Shown here: positions 22,411-31,774 of the stretch, one piece after another
Layout of the letters: every line of letters starts with the position of its first letter
How positions within the stretch are numbered: position 1 is the first letter of the stretch
Origin: Verrucomicrobiota bacterium
GTDB lineage: Bacteria > Verrucomicrobiota > Verrucomicrobiia > Verrucomicrobiales > DEV007
Length of the DNA stretch: 40,688 bases
Assembly: GCA_020630975.1 (NCBI GenBank)
Contig: JAHDID010000052.1
Coordinates: forward strand, 1-40,688
Direction of reading: 5' to 3'
Notes under the pieces: model-generated
The model's database searches: none
The model's input: the letters and a program-made list of their open reading frames with translations, nothing else
What the model was told of the DNA's origin: nothing
Made by a program: the position numbers and the translations under genes

Positions 22411-24141
22411 TTAGTCTTTTAGCGATTTTGCATGGGCTCGGTAGGACTTCAGCTCGTCTTTGATCACCGGCAGCAGGAAGTAGATGCCGATCAGATTCGG
22501 GAAAACCATGGCGAATACCATCGCATCAGACAGGCGCAAGACATTGCCGAGTGAAGCGGCTCCACCGACGATGGCCATCAGGCAGAAGATGATCTTGTAG
22601 CCGATGATCACACCTTTATTCTGGCCAAACATGAAGATCACAGCCTGCTCACCGTAGTAGGACCAAGAGATCATGGTGGAGAAGGCGAACAGGAAGACTG
22701 ATATCGCGAGGATGTATTTGAACCAACTGATGGAGGACTCAAATGCCTTTGATGTCAGCCAGATGCCGCCATCCCAGCCTTTGCGCATTTGCAGAGTCTC
22801 ATCCTGCACCCAGCCCGAGGTCTCGGAGTCGTGCAGCACGACTTGGTGCCAGCCTTCGGTATCGCTGTTTTGTATATCCAGTAGCGCGCCTTGGTCGAGA
22901 GTGGTGATGACTGAGGCGTTTGCGGCGGCTGAATCATACAGCTGCGCTCCGCCTTCTGTCTTCACGTTGGCATTGATCGACCACATACCCGTGAGGATGA
23001 TGACTAGAGCCGTCATGGTGCAGACCACTACGGTATCGATGAATGGCTCGAGTAGTGCCACGTGGCCTTCGCTAGCGGGACGTTTTGTCTTCACGGCAGA
23101 GTGAGCGATCGGTGCGGAGCCAAATCCGGCCTCATTAGAGAATGCTGCTCGCTTCATACCCTGGATCAGCACGCCTATCAGACCTCCGAATGCGGCTCCC
23201 GGCGAGAAAGCGCTGTTGATAATGGTGCCTATAGCAGCAGGCACATCGCCGATATGGCCAAAAATGACGAACAGCGAGGCCAGCACGTAGGCCGCACACA
23301 TGAATGGCACGAGAAAAGCCGTGACTCGAGCGATCCAGACGATACCACCGATGATGACAGCACCCGCCATGATACCGAGCACCAGGCCAAATTGCCAGCC
23401 CTCGTTGAGGATGCCGAATGTATTGGCGAACTGATCATGGGCCTGATTCACCTGAAACATACAGCCCGCACCAAAGGTGCCGCCGATACAGCTGATGGCG
23501 AAGATGAAGGCCAAGATCAGACCAAAGACGCCCATACCCTTGCCGAAGCGTTCGCGGAATCCATCGCGCAGGTAGTACATCGCACCACCTCGGATCGAGC
23601 CATCTTCATTGATGCGGCGATAGCGGACACCCAGGGTGCATTCGCAGAACTTTGTCGTCATGCCCAGCAGACCCACCACGATCATCCAAAAAGTCGCACC
23701 GGGACCGCCGATACCGATCGCTACGGCTACACCCGCGATATTGCCGAGGCCGACGGTGGCAGAGATAGCGGCTGACAGTGCCTGAAAGTGCGTGATCTGC
23801 CCTGGTGCATCGGGATCGGTTATTTTGCCGCGCACGGTTTTCAGAGCCAGTGGAAATCCGGTGAGGTTGATAAATTTGAACCAGATCGTCAAAAACAGAG
23901 CGGTGAAGCCGAGCAGGATCAGCACGATAGGGATGTTGTGGCCGGAGAATTTTTCGGGATGAAAGACGATCCACTCTGCCCAGTAGGCGACTGGCTCCAG
24001 CAGGCTGTTCAGCTTGGCATCGATGGATGATGCCTCGGCGTCTTGCGCGGCTGCGGTAGTCGATCCTAGGATCGAACTGAGCACGGCGAGCACTGCTGTC
24101 AGCAGTGCGATTCTGGGCGAAACACGAGTGGTGGTGGTCAT
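22411..24141 (-). CDS. AgcS/AlsT alanine:sodium symporter with an inserted SH3-like domain
   Basis: Predicted 576 residues. After an N-terminal hydrophobic segment (12-32) the protein shows the AGCS signatures: ATVGLGNIAGVAVAIGIGGPGA (residues 128-149), MKRAAFSNEAGFGSAPIAHS (329-348) and AFSTMISWSYYGEQA (486-500). It should import small amino acids such as alanine with Na+. Residues about 394-452, between two membrane helices, hold a 55-60 residue insert (QLYDSAAANASVITTLDQGA then GWHQVVL.. GWVQDETL) that looks like a bacterial SH3 domain, with a GW-V start and a GWV end. This would be an extracytoplasmic sensing or binding module. The gene is divergent from the DUF1549/DUF1553 gene across 119 bases. 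Confidence 0.9.
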   Translation of the reverse strand: MTTTTRVSPRIALLTAVLAVLSSILGSTTAAAQDAEASSIDAKLNSLLEPVAYWAEWIVFHPEKFSGHNIPIVLILLGFTALFLTIWFKFINLTGFPLALKTVRGKITDPDAPGQITHFQALSAAISATVGLGNIAGVAVAIGIGGPGATFWMIVVGLLGMTTKFCECTLGVRYRRINEDGSIRGGAMYYLRDGFRERFGKGMGVFGLILAFIFAISCIGGTFGAGCMFQVNQAHDQFANTFGILNEGWQFGLVLGIMAGAVIIGGIVWIARVTAFLVPFMCAAYVLASLFVIFGHIGDVPAAIGTIINSAFSPGAAFGGLIGVLIQGMKRAAFSNEAGFGSAPIAHSAVKTKRPASEGHVALLEPFIDTVVVCTMTALVIILTGMWSINANVKTEGGAQLYDSAAANASVITTLDQGALLDIQNSDTEGWHQVVLHDSETSGWVQDETLQMRKGWDGGIWLTSKAFESSISWFKYILAISVFLFAFSTMISWSYYGEQAVIFMFGQNKGVIIGYKIIFCLMAIVGGAASLGNVLRLSDAMVFAMVFPNLIGIYFLLPVIKDELKSYRAHAKSLKD

Positions 24142-24260
24142 AGCTGGCCCATCCTAGAGTTTTTTTCGTCAGAGTGCAATACTTTGCCCAGTATGGCGAG
24201 ATTCTGCCGGACGCGATGAGGTGGCAGCATTGGCTGTGTTTTGGGCTAGATTGATCCCCG

Positions 24261-27161
24261 ATGAGTCGACGCATCTGTTGTTTAGCTTTGCTTGGAGTTT
24301 TCCTATCTCCGATCTGTCTGGCCGAGGTCGATTTCGCCCGCGATATCCGGCCTATCTTGAGTGATCGCTGCTTCAAGTGCCACGGCATCGATGAGGATAG
24401 CCGCAAGGGCGACCTAGCGTTGCATACCTTCGAGGATGCGACCGAGTGGGATGGTATCGTGCCAGGCGATGCCGATGCCAGCCTGATCATCGAGCGGATG
24501 ATCAGTGATGATCCCGATGAGGTGATGCCGCCGCCCTCCACAAATAAGCCGAAGCTGTCCGAGGCCGAGTTGGCCAAGTTTCGCGAGTGGATCGATAGCG
24601 GTGCCAAATATGAGCGCCACTGGGCATTTGTATCGCCGCGCGAGACCGATACCAGCGTGCCAAAGGCATTTCCCGCCGATAATCCGATCGATAGCTTTGT
24701 CGCGCAGCGGCATCAGCAGCAGGGGATGGATTTTTCGCCGCCGGCCGATGCGCTCACTCTGGTGCGCCGTCTGCATCTCGACCTGATCGGACTGCCACCG
24801 ACTCCTGCCGAGGCAGCGACCTTTGTGCAGACCTACGCCAGCGATCCGCAGCTAGCAGTGGAAAAGACCGCGGATGGGCTGCTGAGTCGGCCCGAGTATG
24901 GCGAGCGCTGGGCGCGGCTGTGGCTGGATCTAGCTCGCTATGCCGATACCAATGGCTACGAGAAAGATAAGCCCCGCTCGATCTGGCCGTATCGCGACTG
25001 GGTGATCCGTGCGCTAAATGCCGACATGCCCTACAATCAGTTCACCATCGAGCAGCTGGCGGGCGACATGCTGCGCGATGCGACGCTGGATCAGCAGATC
25101 GCCACCGGCTTTCACCGAAATACGATGCTCAATGAAGAGGGCGGCATCGATCCGCTGGAGTATCGCTACCATGCCATGGTCGATCGTGTCGCTACCACAG
25201 GCACGGTATGGATGGGACTGACCACGGGTTGCGCACAGTGCCACACGCATAAGTTCGACCCCATCACTCACACCGATTATTTCGCACTTTTCGCCCTACT
25301 CAATAATGCTGACGAGCCTCGCCTCGATGTGCCGACACCAGCTATCGAGCAGCGCCGAGCTGAGGTGGAAAAGAAGATCGCAGCTAAAGAGACTGAGCTG
25401 ATCGCACAGATCGATCCGACTAAATACCGAGAGTGGAAAGCTCAGCAGCTCGGCACAGTGGCTGCGTGGCATACGATCGAGCCTGTGGAGATGCACTCGA
25501 CCAAGCCCAATCTGGAGCTGATGCCCGATGGCTCTGTCTTCGCTAGTGGCGATTTCCAAAAGCGCGATGCCTACGACTTGCGCTACGATGTGAGTGGTCT
25601 AGAGCAGCCGATCGCTGCCATCCGTATCGAGGCGCTGCCAGATGAGCGGCTGCCAGCGCACGGCCCAGGGGCGGCCTACTACGAGGGGCGCAGTGGCGAT
25701 TTTTTCCTCAGCGAGGTCACTGCCATGGCCGATGGCGAGAAAGTCGAATTCCGCTCGGCATCGGTCGACTACGGCAAGATATACATCGGCAAGGGCGAGT
25801 CGAATGGGGCGACTGTCTTCGATGGTAATACCTCGAGTGGCTGGTCTACAGCTAGAGGTGAGGGCCAGCGGCATGAGCTGGTCATTCGTCTCCAGGAGCC
25901 GATTTCGCCAGATCGACTGGATATCAATTTACTATTCGAGCGGCATTTCGTAGCAGCACTGGGGCGCTTCCGACTATCGGTGACGCATGAGGACAAAGAG
26001 ATAACCGCGCGCGGCGGCGACATCTCGGATCTGACTACAGCTAGCGATGCCGACTGGCAGCGCCTGTATGTGGCGGGGGATAAAGATCTACAAAAGCTCC
26101 GCCAATCGATACCCGCCTACACGACCACTCTGGTGATGCGCGAGTGGCAGGGGCAGACACGTCCGACCTATCGCCACCATCGCGGCGAGTACCTCCAGCC
26201 CAAAGAGGAAGTGGCTCCCGCTGTGCTATCTATCTTTGAGCCGTTACCTGCCGATGCCCCGGCCGATCGATTGGCCCTAGCCAAATGGCTGGTCAGCGAG
26301 GCCAATCCACTATCGGCTCGAGTCGCGGTGAATCGCGCCTGGCGAGCCTTCTTTGGTAGGGGTATCGTGCACACGGCTGGCGATTTCGGCTACCAGAGCG
26401 AGCTGCCCAGTCACCCGCTGCTGCTCGACTACATGGCCAATCGTTTTGTCGATAGTGGCTGGTCTCTCAAGCAGCTGCACAAGCTGATCGTGACTAGTCG
26501 TACCTATCAGCAGGAGTCGCGCTACTCCGCTGCCGATCCTAAGAATGTGTATCTGGCCAGAGGGCCGAGATTTCGCATGGAGGGCGAGGTGCTGCGCGAC
26601 TCGGTGCTCAGCTCGAGTGGGCTGCTCACGCAGAGGGTCGGTGGCCCTAGTGTGTATCCACCCCAGCCCGGTAGTGTCGTAGCGGCGGCCTATGGCAATA
26701 ACAAATGGAATACCTCCAAGGGGGCAGATCGCTACCGGCGTAGTCTCTATACCTTTAGCAAGCGCACGGCGCCTTTCGCGGCCTACCTGAGTTTCGATGG
26801 GCCTACAGGCGAGAGCTGTCTGGCTCGTCGAGAGCGGAGCAACACGCCGCTACAGGCATTGACACGGATGAATGATGAAATGTTTACCGAAGCCTCTATC
26901 GCTATCGCCAAGACAGTGGGCAAAGGTGAGCCTCGCCAGGTGGCAGGCGATCTATTCTACCGCATTCTCACCCGCCGACCCGACGCTGGTGAGCTGGATC
27001 GATTGGTCGCATTCTACGAGGCGCAGAAAGCCCGTCTCGACACAGGCGAGCTAGAGGTGGCTGCGCTACTCGGCAAAGATCAAACTGATACGCAGCTAGC
27101 TGCCTGGGCGATGGTAGCCCGTGCGATATACAATCTCGACGAGGCCGTCACCAAAGGCTAG
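24261..27161 (+). CDS. PSD1 / planctomycete cytochrome C-type protein (DUF1549, DUF1553)
   Basis: Predicted 966 residues with a signal peptide (about 1-21). A planctomycete cytochrome C domain follows, its heme motif CFKCH at 37-41, then a DUF1549 (PSCyt2) region with GYEKDKPRSIWPYRDWVI and a second cysteine motif CAQCHTHKFDP at 324-334. A variable beta-rich middle section (about 450-620) is followed by the DUF1553 (PSD1) domain with NPLSARVAVNRAWRAFFG, SHPLLLDYMA and FDGPTGESCLARRERSNTPL. These proteins are exported, probably heme-binding, and always accompanied by a DUF1501 protein, as here. They are suspected to work in carbohydrate catabolism near sulfatases. The start ATG fits the signal peptide. 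It may form an operon with the next gene. Confidence 0.93.
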   Translation: MSRRICCLALLGVFLSPICLAEVDFARDIRPILSDRCFKCHGIDEDSRKGDLALHTFEDATEWDGIVPGDADASLIIERMISDDPDEVMPPPSTNKPKLSEAELAKFREWIDSGAKYERHWAFVSPRETDTSVPKAFPADNPIDSFVAQRHQQQGMDFSPPADALTLVRRLHLDLIGLPPTPAEAATFVQTYASDPQLAVEKTADGLLSRPEYGERWARLWLDLARYADTNGYEKDKPRSIWPYRDWVIRALNADMPYNQFTIEQLAGDMLRDATLDQQIATGFHRNTMLNEEGGIDPLEYRYHAMVDRVATTGTVWMGLTTGCAQCHTHKFDPITHTDYFALFALLNNADEPRLDVPTPAIEQRRAEVEKKIAAKETELIAQIDPTKYREWKAQQLGTVAAWHTIEPVEMHSTKPNLELMPDGSVFASGDFQKRDAYDLRYDVSGLEQPIAAIRIEALPDERLPAHGPGAAYYEGRSGDFFLSEVTAMADGEKVEFRSASVDYGKIYIGKGESNGATVFDGNTSSGWSTARGEGQRHELVIRLQEPISPDRLDINLLFERHFVAALGRFRLSVTHEDKEITARGGDISDLTTASDADWQRLYVAGDKDLQKLRQSIPAYTTTLVMREWQGQTRPTYRHHRGEYLQPKEEVAPAVLSIFEPLPADAPADRLALAKWLVSEANPLSARVAVNRAWRAFFGRGIVHTAGDFGYQSELPSHPLLLDYMANRFVDSGWSLKQLHKLIVTSRTYQQESRYSAADPKNVYLARGPRFRMEGEVLRDSVLSSSGLLTQRVGGPSVYPPQPGSVVAAAYGNNKWNTSKGADRYRRSLYTFSKRTAPFAAYLSFDGPTGESCLARRERSNTPLQALTRMNDEMFTEASIAIAKTVGKGEPRQVAGDLFYRILTRRPDAGELDRLVAFYEAQKARLDTGELEVAALLGKDQTDTQLAAWAMVARAIYNLDEAVTKG

Positions 27162-27171
27162 ATAGGGAAAA

Positions 27172-27230
27172 ATTCAATAGGGTACAGAAAACATTCAATA
27201 GGGTACAATTTTTATTCAATAGGGTACAAT
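27172..27230. repeat. Three tandem 17-bp motifs, 21-bp period
   Basis: ATTCAATAGGGTACAAT units start at 27172, 27193 and 27214, each 21 bases apart. The first lacks its final two bases (GA instead of AT). The last AT of the third unit, with the next G, forms the ATG of the DUF1501 gene, and the unit's AGGG lies six bases upstream, where a Shine-Dalgarno could act. The orientation is the same as at purB relative to its gene. Confidence 0.92.
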
Positions 27231-28659
27231 GACTCCGCAGCACCTACATAACCTCACTCGCAGGCAGCTATTTGAAACCTGTGGTATCGGATTGGGAAAG
27301 ATCGCACTGGGATCGCTATTCGCCGGTGGTATGGCAGGGGCAGTGCGTGCCGGTCAGACCGCCTACATGCCCAAGGCGACACTATTCGGCGCCAAGGCTA
27401 AGCGGGTGATCTACCTATTCCAGGCGGGAGCACCTAGCCAGCTAGAGCTTTTCGATAACAAACCGAAACTACGCGAACTGGATGGCAAGCCGATCCCGCC
27501 ATCGGTCATCGCCGGGCAGCGCTACGCTTTTATCCAGCCAGATGCGGCGGTGCTGGCACCTTGTTTTGAGTTTGCCCGGCATGGTCAGTCGGGAGCCGAG
27601 CTATCGGATCGACTGCCTCACCTGGCGAAGATCGCCGATGAGATCGCTATCGTGAAGTCGGTACACACCGAGCAGTTCAATCATGCGCCGGCACAGATCT
27701 TTATGAATACCGGTGGACCGATACCGGGGCGTCCATCGATGGGCTCGTGGCTGAGTTACGGTATCGGTAGTGAGTCGACAGATCTGCCGTCGTTCGTGGT
27801 ATTGAAAAGTACCAGTGGCAATGTGAGTGGTGGCGCGGCGATGTGGAGCGCAGGGTTTTTGCCCGGTAGTCATGCGGGCGTGCCTTTCCGAGCCTCAGGC
27901 GATCCGATTTTGCATACCTCAAATCCTCCGGGCTACGATGACCGGGCGCAGCGCGAGTCGCTGGACCTGATCAAATCGCTCAATCAGGATCGACTCGCCA
28001 CCATCCGCGACCCGGAGATACAGACACGTATCGATGTCTACGAGATGGCTTGGCGCATGCAATCGGCAGCACCTGAGCTGACCGATCTGGCTAGCGAGAG
28101 CCAGGCGACACTCGATATGTATGGGGCGCAGCCGGGCAAGAGTAGCTATGCGAATAACTGCCTACTCGCGCGTCGTATGGTAGAGCGTGGGGTGCGTTTT
28201 GTGCAGGTCTATCATGCGGGGTGGGATCATCACTCGCAGGTGGAGAAAGGGGTGACCGGACAGGCCAAGTTGACTGACCAGGCCAGTGCCGCTTTAGTCA
28301 TGGATCTCAAGCAGCGCGGTCTACTCGACGACACGCTGGTGATCTGGGGTGGCGAGTTTGGTCGCACGCCGATGGTGGAGGCCAGCGCTGCTCTCAATCG
28401 CAGTCTCGGTCGCGATCATCACCCACAGGCCTACACCATGTGGTTTGCCGGGGGCGGTGTGAAGCCGGGCATCACGATAGGTAAGACCGATGAGTTAGGT
28501 TTCAACATCACCGAAGACCCCGTGCATGTGCACGATGTGCAGGCGACTATCCTACACCTACTAGGGATCGATCACGAGCGCCTCACCTATCGCTACCAGG
28601 GTAGAGATTTTCGCCTGACCGACGTGCATGGTCATGTGGTGAAGAAGATGCTGGCCTAG
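27229..28659 (+). CDS. DUF1501 protein, Tat-exported
   Basis: Predicted 476 residues. It opens with a twin-arginine signal ([20 protein letters not shown]), as usual for DUF1501 proteins, which belong to the alkaline-phosphatase/sulfatase-like fold and carry conserved Asp/His. Motifs here include [17 protein letters not shown] (start of the core), [49 protein letters not shown] and [17 protein letters not shown]. Exported DUF1501 proteins always accompany DUF1549/DUF1553 proteins; the biochemical function is not known. The start codon is inside the tandem repeat, and this ATG gives the expected N-terminus, so the repeat is part of the translation start. Only 67 bases separate the two genes, so co-transcription is likely. 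Confidence 0.92.
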   Translation: MTPQHLHNLTRRQLFETCGIGLGKIALGSLFAGGMAGAVRAGQTAYMPKATLFGAKAKRVIYLFQAGAPSQLELFDNKPKLRELDGKPIPPSVIAGQRYAFIQPDAAVLAPCFEFARHGQSGAELSDRLPHLAKIADEIAIVKSVHTEQFNHAPAQIFMNTGGPIPGRPSMGSWLSYGIGSESTDLPSFVVLKSTSGNVSGGAAMWSAGFLPGSHAGVPFRASGDPILHTSNPPGYDDRAQRESLDLIKSLNQDRLATIRDPEIQTRIDVYEMAWRMQSAAPELTDLASESQATLDMYGAQPGKSSYANNCLLARRMVERGVRFVQVYHAGWDHHSQVEKGVTGQAKLTDQASAALVMDLKQRGLLDDTLVIWGGEFGRTPMVEASAALNRSLGRDHHPQAYTMWFAGGGVKPGITIGKTDELGFNITEDPVHVHDVQATILHLLGIDHERLTYRYQGRDFRLTDVHGHVVKKMLA

Positions 28660-28660
28660 A

Positions 28661-28684
28661 GGGATTTAGGGATTGAGGGATTGA
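28661..28684 (+). repeat. Three-copy 8-bp tandem repeat
   Basis: GGGATT(T/G)A occurs three times in a row directly after the DUF1501 stop codon and eight bases before the first 99-bp hairpin. Confidence 0.8.
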
Positions 28685-28692
28685 GTAGAGAA

Positions 28693-28791
28693 GTGGCTGC
28701 GAGCGTCAGCGAGTGGAGCTTCGCCATGGTGAGCCGGAGCCATTGCATTGGCTGGATGCTTTGCGGGCCACTCGTTTACACTCGCCGCCAC
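28693..28791. repeat. 99-bp hairpin repeat, copy A
   Basis: The 24-base arms (28693-28716 and 28768-28791) are complementary at 20 of 24 positions. Copies B, C and D are near identical. An open frame of 71 codons crossing this copy on the minus strand is an artefact of the repeat, since the same peptide recurs at 40.4-40.6 kb. Confidence 0.92.
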
Positions 28792-28825
28792 GTTTTTCCT
28801 GCTATTTGAGCGTGGAATGAAGAAA

Positions 28826-28924
28826 GTGGCTGCGAGCGTCAGCGAGTGGAGTTTCGTCGTGTTGAGCTGGAGCCATTGCATTGGCTGGATGCTCTGCGGG
28901 CCACTCGCTTACACTCGCCGCCAC
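28826..28924. repeat. 99-bp hairpin repeat, copy B
   Basis: Same length and arms as copy A, after a 34-base spacer (28792-28825) that differs from the spacer of the 40.5-kb pair by one base. The pair A+B is therefore a 232-bp unit. It separates the convergent DUF1501 and FloA-partner genes. Confidence 0.92.
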
Positions 28925-28942
28925 TTTCTATGAACTTTCTGC

Positions 28943-29485
28943 CTAGTCCTGCAGTGCCTTGGGCTTGTCGAGTATCTCCTTCAGCACGAAAGCTTTTCTG
29001 AGGTCGCTGGGGGTAGAGAAGAGTTGGCCGTATTGCGTGCCTGAGCGGCGGCGGCTGGCCATCGGGGGAGTTTTGGTGATGGGCTCGGGGTTTTTGAAGA
29101 CTGGCAGTGGCTCGGAGGCCGCTGGTTTGGGCTGGGTAGGGGGGAGGGGCGGTGGCTTGACTACTACTTTGCGCTGGGCCTCGGCTATCTCGCGGCGGCG
29201 CTGTTCGAAAAGCTCTTGTAGGGTCTGGGGCTGAGGCGCCGCAGGCTGCTGCGGCCGCTCATCCTCGTAGTAATAATCGTCGTCTTTCTCCTCTTCTTCG
29301 TAGGAGGAGTAGCTATCGCGACGCTCGGGCACCTCGATCTCGAAGCCGCGCATGCGCTGCTCCATGATCTCGCGACGCCTCTCAGATGCCGCTTTGAACT
29401 GACGCACCACCCATTGGATAAAGATGATGGCCACCATGGCTACATATACCCATGGGATATCCGGTGCGTTGTCCATGCGAAACAT
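28943..29485 (-). CDS. Membrane-anchored disordered protein downstream of floA
   Basis: Predicted 180 residues (an in-frame ATG three codons later is equally possible). One membrane helix lies at about residues 11-29. It is followed by a charged coiled-coil stretch (KAASERRREIMEQRM), a strongly acidic Asp/Glu/Tyr segment, a Pro-rich middle and a short C-terminal helix (FVLKEILDKPKAL). The protein is mostly disordered and probably cytoplasmic. It starts 59 bases after the floA stop, so the two are likely co-transcribed and it may be a raft-associated scaffold. The combination of a membrane anchor with disordered Pro/Glu repeats resembles verrucomicrobial proteins of unknown function. Confidence 0.6.
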   Translation of the reverse strand: MFRMDNAPDIPWVYVAMVAIIFIQWVVRQFKAASERRREIMEQRMRGFEIEVPERRDSYSSYEEEEKDDDYYYEDERPQQPAAPQPQTLQELFEQRRREIAEAQRKVVVKPPPLPPTQPKPAASEPLPVFKNPEPITKTPPMASRRRSGTQYGQLFSTPSDLRKAFVLKEILDKPKALQD

Positions 29486-29544
29486 AACCTAGAGAAGTGT
29501 CGCTGATCAGTGAGTAGTGGGGGGAGTCGAGCCCTTACGTTTGA

Positions 29545-30588
29545 TTAATTGGAGTTATCGTCGTCGAGCAGTGTTGGCTGAGACTGTCCAGCGATGCTCT
29601 CGCGCATCTCGGTATCGGCTGTCAGGTTCTGATAGCGGGCGTAGTCCATGACACCGAGGTTGCCATTGCGGAATGCCTCGGCCATCGCCAGAGGCACTTG
29701 TGCCTCTGCCTCGACGAGGCGAGCGCGCATCTCTTGAGTTTTAGCGGCCATCTCCTGCTCCATAGCTACAGCGGCTGCACGGCGCACCTCAGCATTCGCT
29801 TGGGCGACTTGTTTGTCGGCCTCGGCCTGGCTGGTCTGTAGATTCGCACCGATATTTTCACCCACGTCGACGTCGGCGATATCGATAGAAAGCAGCTCGA
29901 ATGCGGTGTTGGCATCGAGACCGCGATCGAGCACGCGCTTGGAGATATCGTCGGGATTTTCCAGCACGTCTTTGTGAGACTGCGCGGAACCGATGGAGGT
30001 CACGATGCCCTCGTTCACACGAGCGACGATGGTCTCCTCGGTCGCACCACCGACGAAGCGGTCGAGATTGGTTCGTACGGTCACACGGGCTCTAGCGCGC
30101 AGCTGGATACCATCGCGAGCGACAGCGTCGATCTTTTGGCCACCGCCTGGGCAGTCGATCACGGCTGGGTTGATGGATGTCCGCACGGCTTCGAGGACTG
30201 TCTTGCCAGTGCCCTTCACTGCGAGGTCGATCGCACAGGCGCGCTCGAAAGTGAGAGGGATAGCCGCTTTGTCGGCTGCGATCATCGCTAGGACCACCTG
30301 ATCGACCTGACCACCAGCTAGGTAGTGGGCCTCGAGCTGATCGGTGCCAAAGTTGAGTCCCGCTTTCTTACCTTTGATTCGGCTGTCTACGATGAGCGCG
30401 GCAGGGACCTTTCGGATCCACATACCGACTAGGGAGAAAAGGCTGACACGTGCCTGCGACACCATCGCCCTGACCCAGAGGCCGAAGAAGCGAAATAGGA
30501 TCATGAAAAATCCGAAGACGATGAGCGCGCCGATGGCTGCTACGATGAGCATGGGAGTGTTGAGGCCGAAGAGAGCAAGAGTATTCAT
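29545..30588 (-). CDS. floA: Flotillin-like FloA
   Basis: Predicted 347 residues, typical for FloA (UPF0365). The N-terminal 50 residues hold membrane segments ([19 protein letters not shown]). The SPFH-like core follows, with [56 protein letters not shown] and [19 protein letters not shown] long Ala/Glu-rich coiled coil ends the core ([20 protein letters not shown]). Flotillins organise membrane microdomains and assist assembly of signalling and secretion complexes. No NfeD protease partner is next to it; instead the acidic disordered membrane protein follows. The start ATG fits the hydrophobic N-terminus. Confidence 0.93.
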   Translation of the reverse strand: MNTLALFGLNTPMLIVAAIGALIVFGFFMILFRFFGLWVRAMVSQARVSLFSLVGMWIRKVPAALIVDSRIKGKKAGLNFGTDQLEAHYLAGGQVDQVVLAMIAADKAAIPLTFERACAIDLAVKGTGKTVLEAVRTSINPAVIDCPGGGQKIDAVARDGIQLRARARVTVRTNLDRFVGGATEETIVARVNEGIVTSIGSAQSHKDVLENPDDISKRVLDRGLDANTAFELLSIDIADVDVGENIGANLQTSQAEADKQVAQANAEVRRAAAVAMEQEMAAKTQEMRARLVEAEAQVPLAMAEAFRNGNLGVMDYARYQNLTADTEMRESIAGQSQPTLLDDDNSN

Positions 30589-30654
30589 TAACGAAGATTG
30601 AGTTTCCTATTTTATGAAAGTGAACGAAAACGCCAGCGAATGACAGCTTTTTTT

Positions 30655-31746
30655 CTATCTGCCGAGTGCTTTCTTTAGCACGGGCTCGAATGCGGCTGCC
30701 TGACGGACAAATCCGAGGTCGCTGGGATGGGAGCCATCGGTGGTGCCTTCGCCGTCGTCCCCGAGCAGTCCCTCGCCCTCGATGTAGTAGAGGCCTTTGT
30801 AGCCTTCGCTGATCAGCTTGTCGTAGGTGCGCACTAGCTCGGTGCGCCGGGCATCGTGAGCTAGCTTTCGAGCAGGCATGATCCAAGCATTGGCGAAGCT
30901 GCGGTCTTCGACTAGCACGATAGGAGCATCGGGACGGGCCTCGCGCAGCTTGCGCACTAGGCTTTCGGAGCGCTCAGCGACTTCTACAGGTGTCATATTG
31001 GGGAGGCAATCGATCACGTATACAGCGGGATCGATCTCGGCGAGTAGGGCGCCGACTTCCTCCTCCATGCGACCGTTTCCGGAAAATCCGAGATTGATCA
31101 CGGGTAGATCGAGCGAGCGGCCGAGGATAGCGGTGTGCACTATGCCAGGGCGCGAGGCACTGGCACCGTGGGTGATCGAAGTGCCGTAAAATACGATAGG
31201 CTTTTCGCGGCGTGGCGAGATCGGCTCAAAGACATGGCCCGAGGGGATGCCGATCTCCATTTTGGTCACGGAATTGTAGAGCGGCAGATAAGCCATAAAG
31301 GCTCGCTTGCCCTTGGCTAGCCCTTTCACCTCCAGCACGATGTCTTTCGATTTGGGGCGAGAGACGGTGACCCAGCGCCACTTTTGATCGGGGGTGAGCG
31401 CGTAGAGATCCAGCCCGCTCACTCCAATGGCGGGCATGTTGTCTTTGCCTAGGGTGCCATTCTGCACCGAGTAGCGGATGGTGAAATCGGTCGCATCGGT
31501 ATTGAAGCGGAAACTCAGCCCTGCACTGTGGCGACTGAGATTCCACACCGCGCCGCGCACGATGTTTTGGGCCTTGGATGGCAGTCGGTCGTAGGGAGCC
31601 TCCAGATCCTGCAGCGCCCAGCCCTGACCCTCTAGGCCGAAGCTGCGCACATCGTGCCAGATCAGAGAGTCCTCCTGAGCCTGCGACGTCAGGCTAGCTA
31701 GCGCGATAGCGAGACAGGCGATGATGTAGGTCATGTGGTGTTTCAT
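30655..31746 (-). CDS. Secreted SGNH/GDSL hydrolase
   Basis: Predicted 363 residues from the ATG at 31746, which is followed by a signal peptide (MKHHMTYIIACLAIALASL); the frame extends 19 codons further but into the sulfatase. The N-terminal 160 residues form a beta domain, followed by an SGNH hydrolase core: FYGTSITHG with Ser190 (block I), NLGFSGNGRME (block II, Gly/Asn), and DGSHPSDLGF with Asp337 and His340 (block V). Enzymes of this kind act as acetylesterases on polysaccharides, which fits the adjacent sulfatase. The two genes are on the same strand and 28 bases apart, so they probably share a transcript. Confidence 0.87.
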   Translation of the reverse strand: MKHHMTYIIACLAIALASLTSQAQEDSLIWHDVRSFGLEGQGWALQDLEAPYDRLPSKAQNIVRGAVWNLSRHSAGLSFRFNTDATDFTIRYSVQNGTLGKDNMPAIGVSGLDLYALTPDQKWRWVTVSRPKSKDIVLEVKGLAKGKRAFMAYLPLYNSVTKMEIGIPSGHVFEPISPRREKPIVFYGTSITHGASASRPGIVHTAILGRSLDLPVINLGFSGNGRMEEEVGALLAEIDPAVYVIDCLPNMTPVEVAERSESLVRKLREARPDAPIVLVEDRSFANAWIMPARKLAHDARRTELVRTYDKLISEGYKGLYYIEGEGLLGDDGEGTTDGSHPSDLGFVRQAAAFEPVLKKALGR

Positions 31747-31774
31747 GGTCGATTCTGGTTGGGTAACTGGTGTA

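Noticed and set aside
23062-23775. 237-codon open frame antisense to the AgcS gene
   Set aside because: Histidine/Asp-rich shadow of a well-supported transporter; no domain recognisable.
27172-27230. CRISPR array
   Set aside because: Repeats of 17 bases with 4-base spacers and 2-3 units are far too short, and no cas genes are seen.
28666-28881. Minus-strand 71-codon open frame, nearly repeated at 40388-40639
   Set aside because: It lies wholly within the 99-bp hairpin pair; similarity to the second frame is due to the repeat, not to a protein family.
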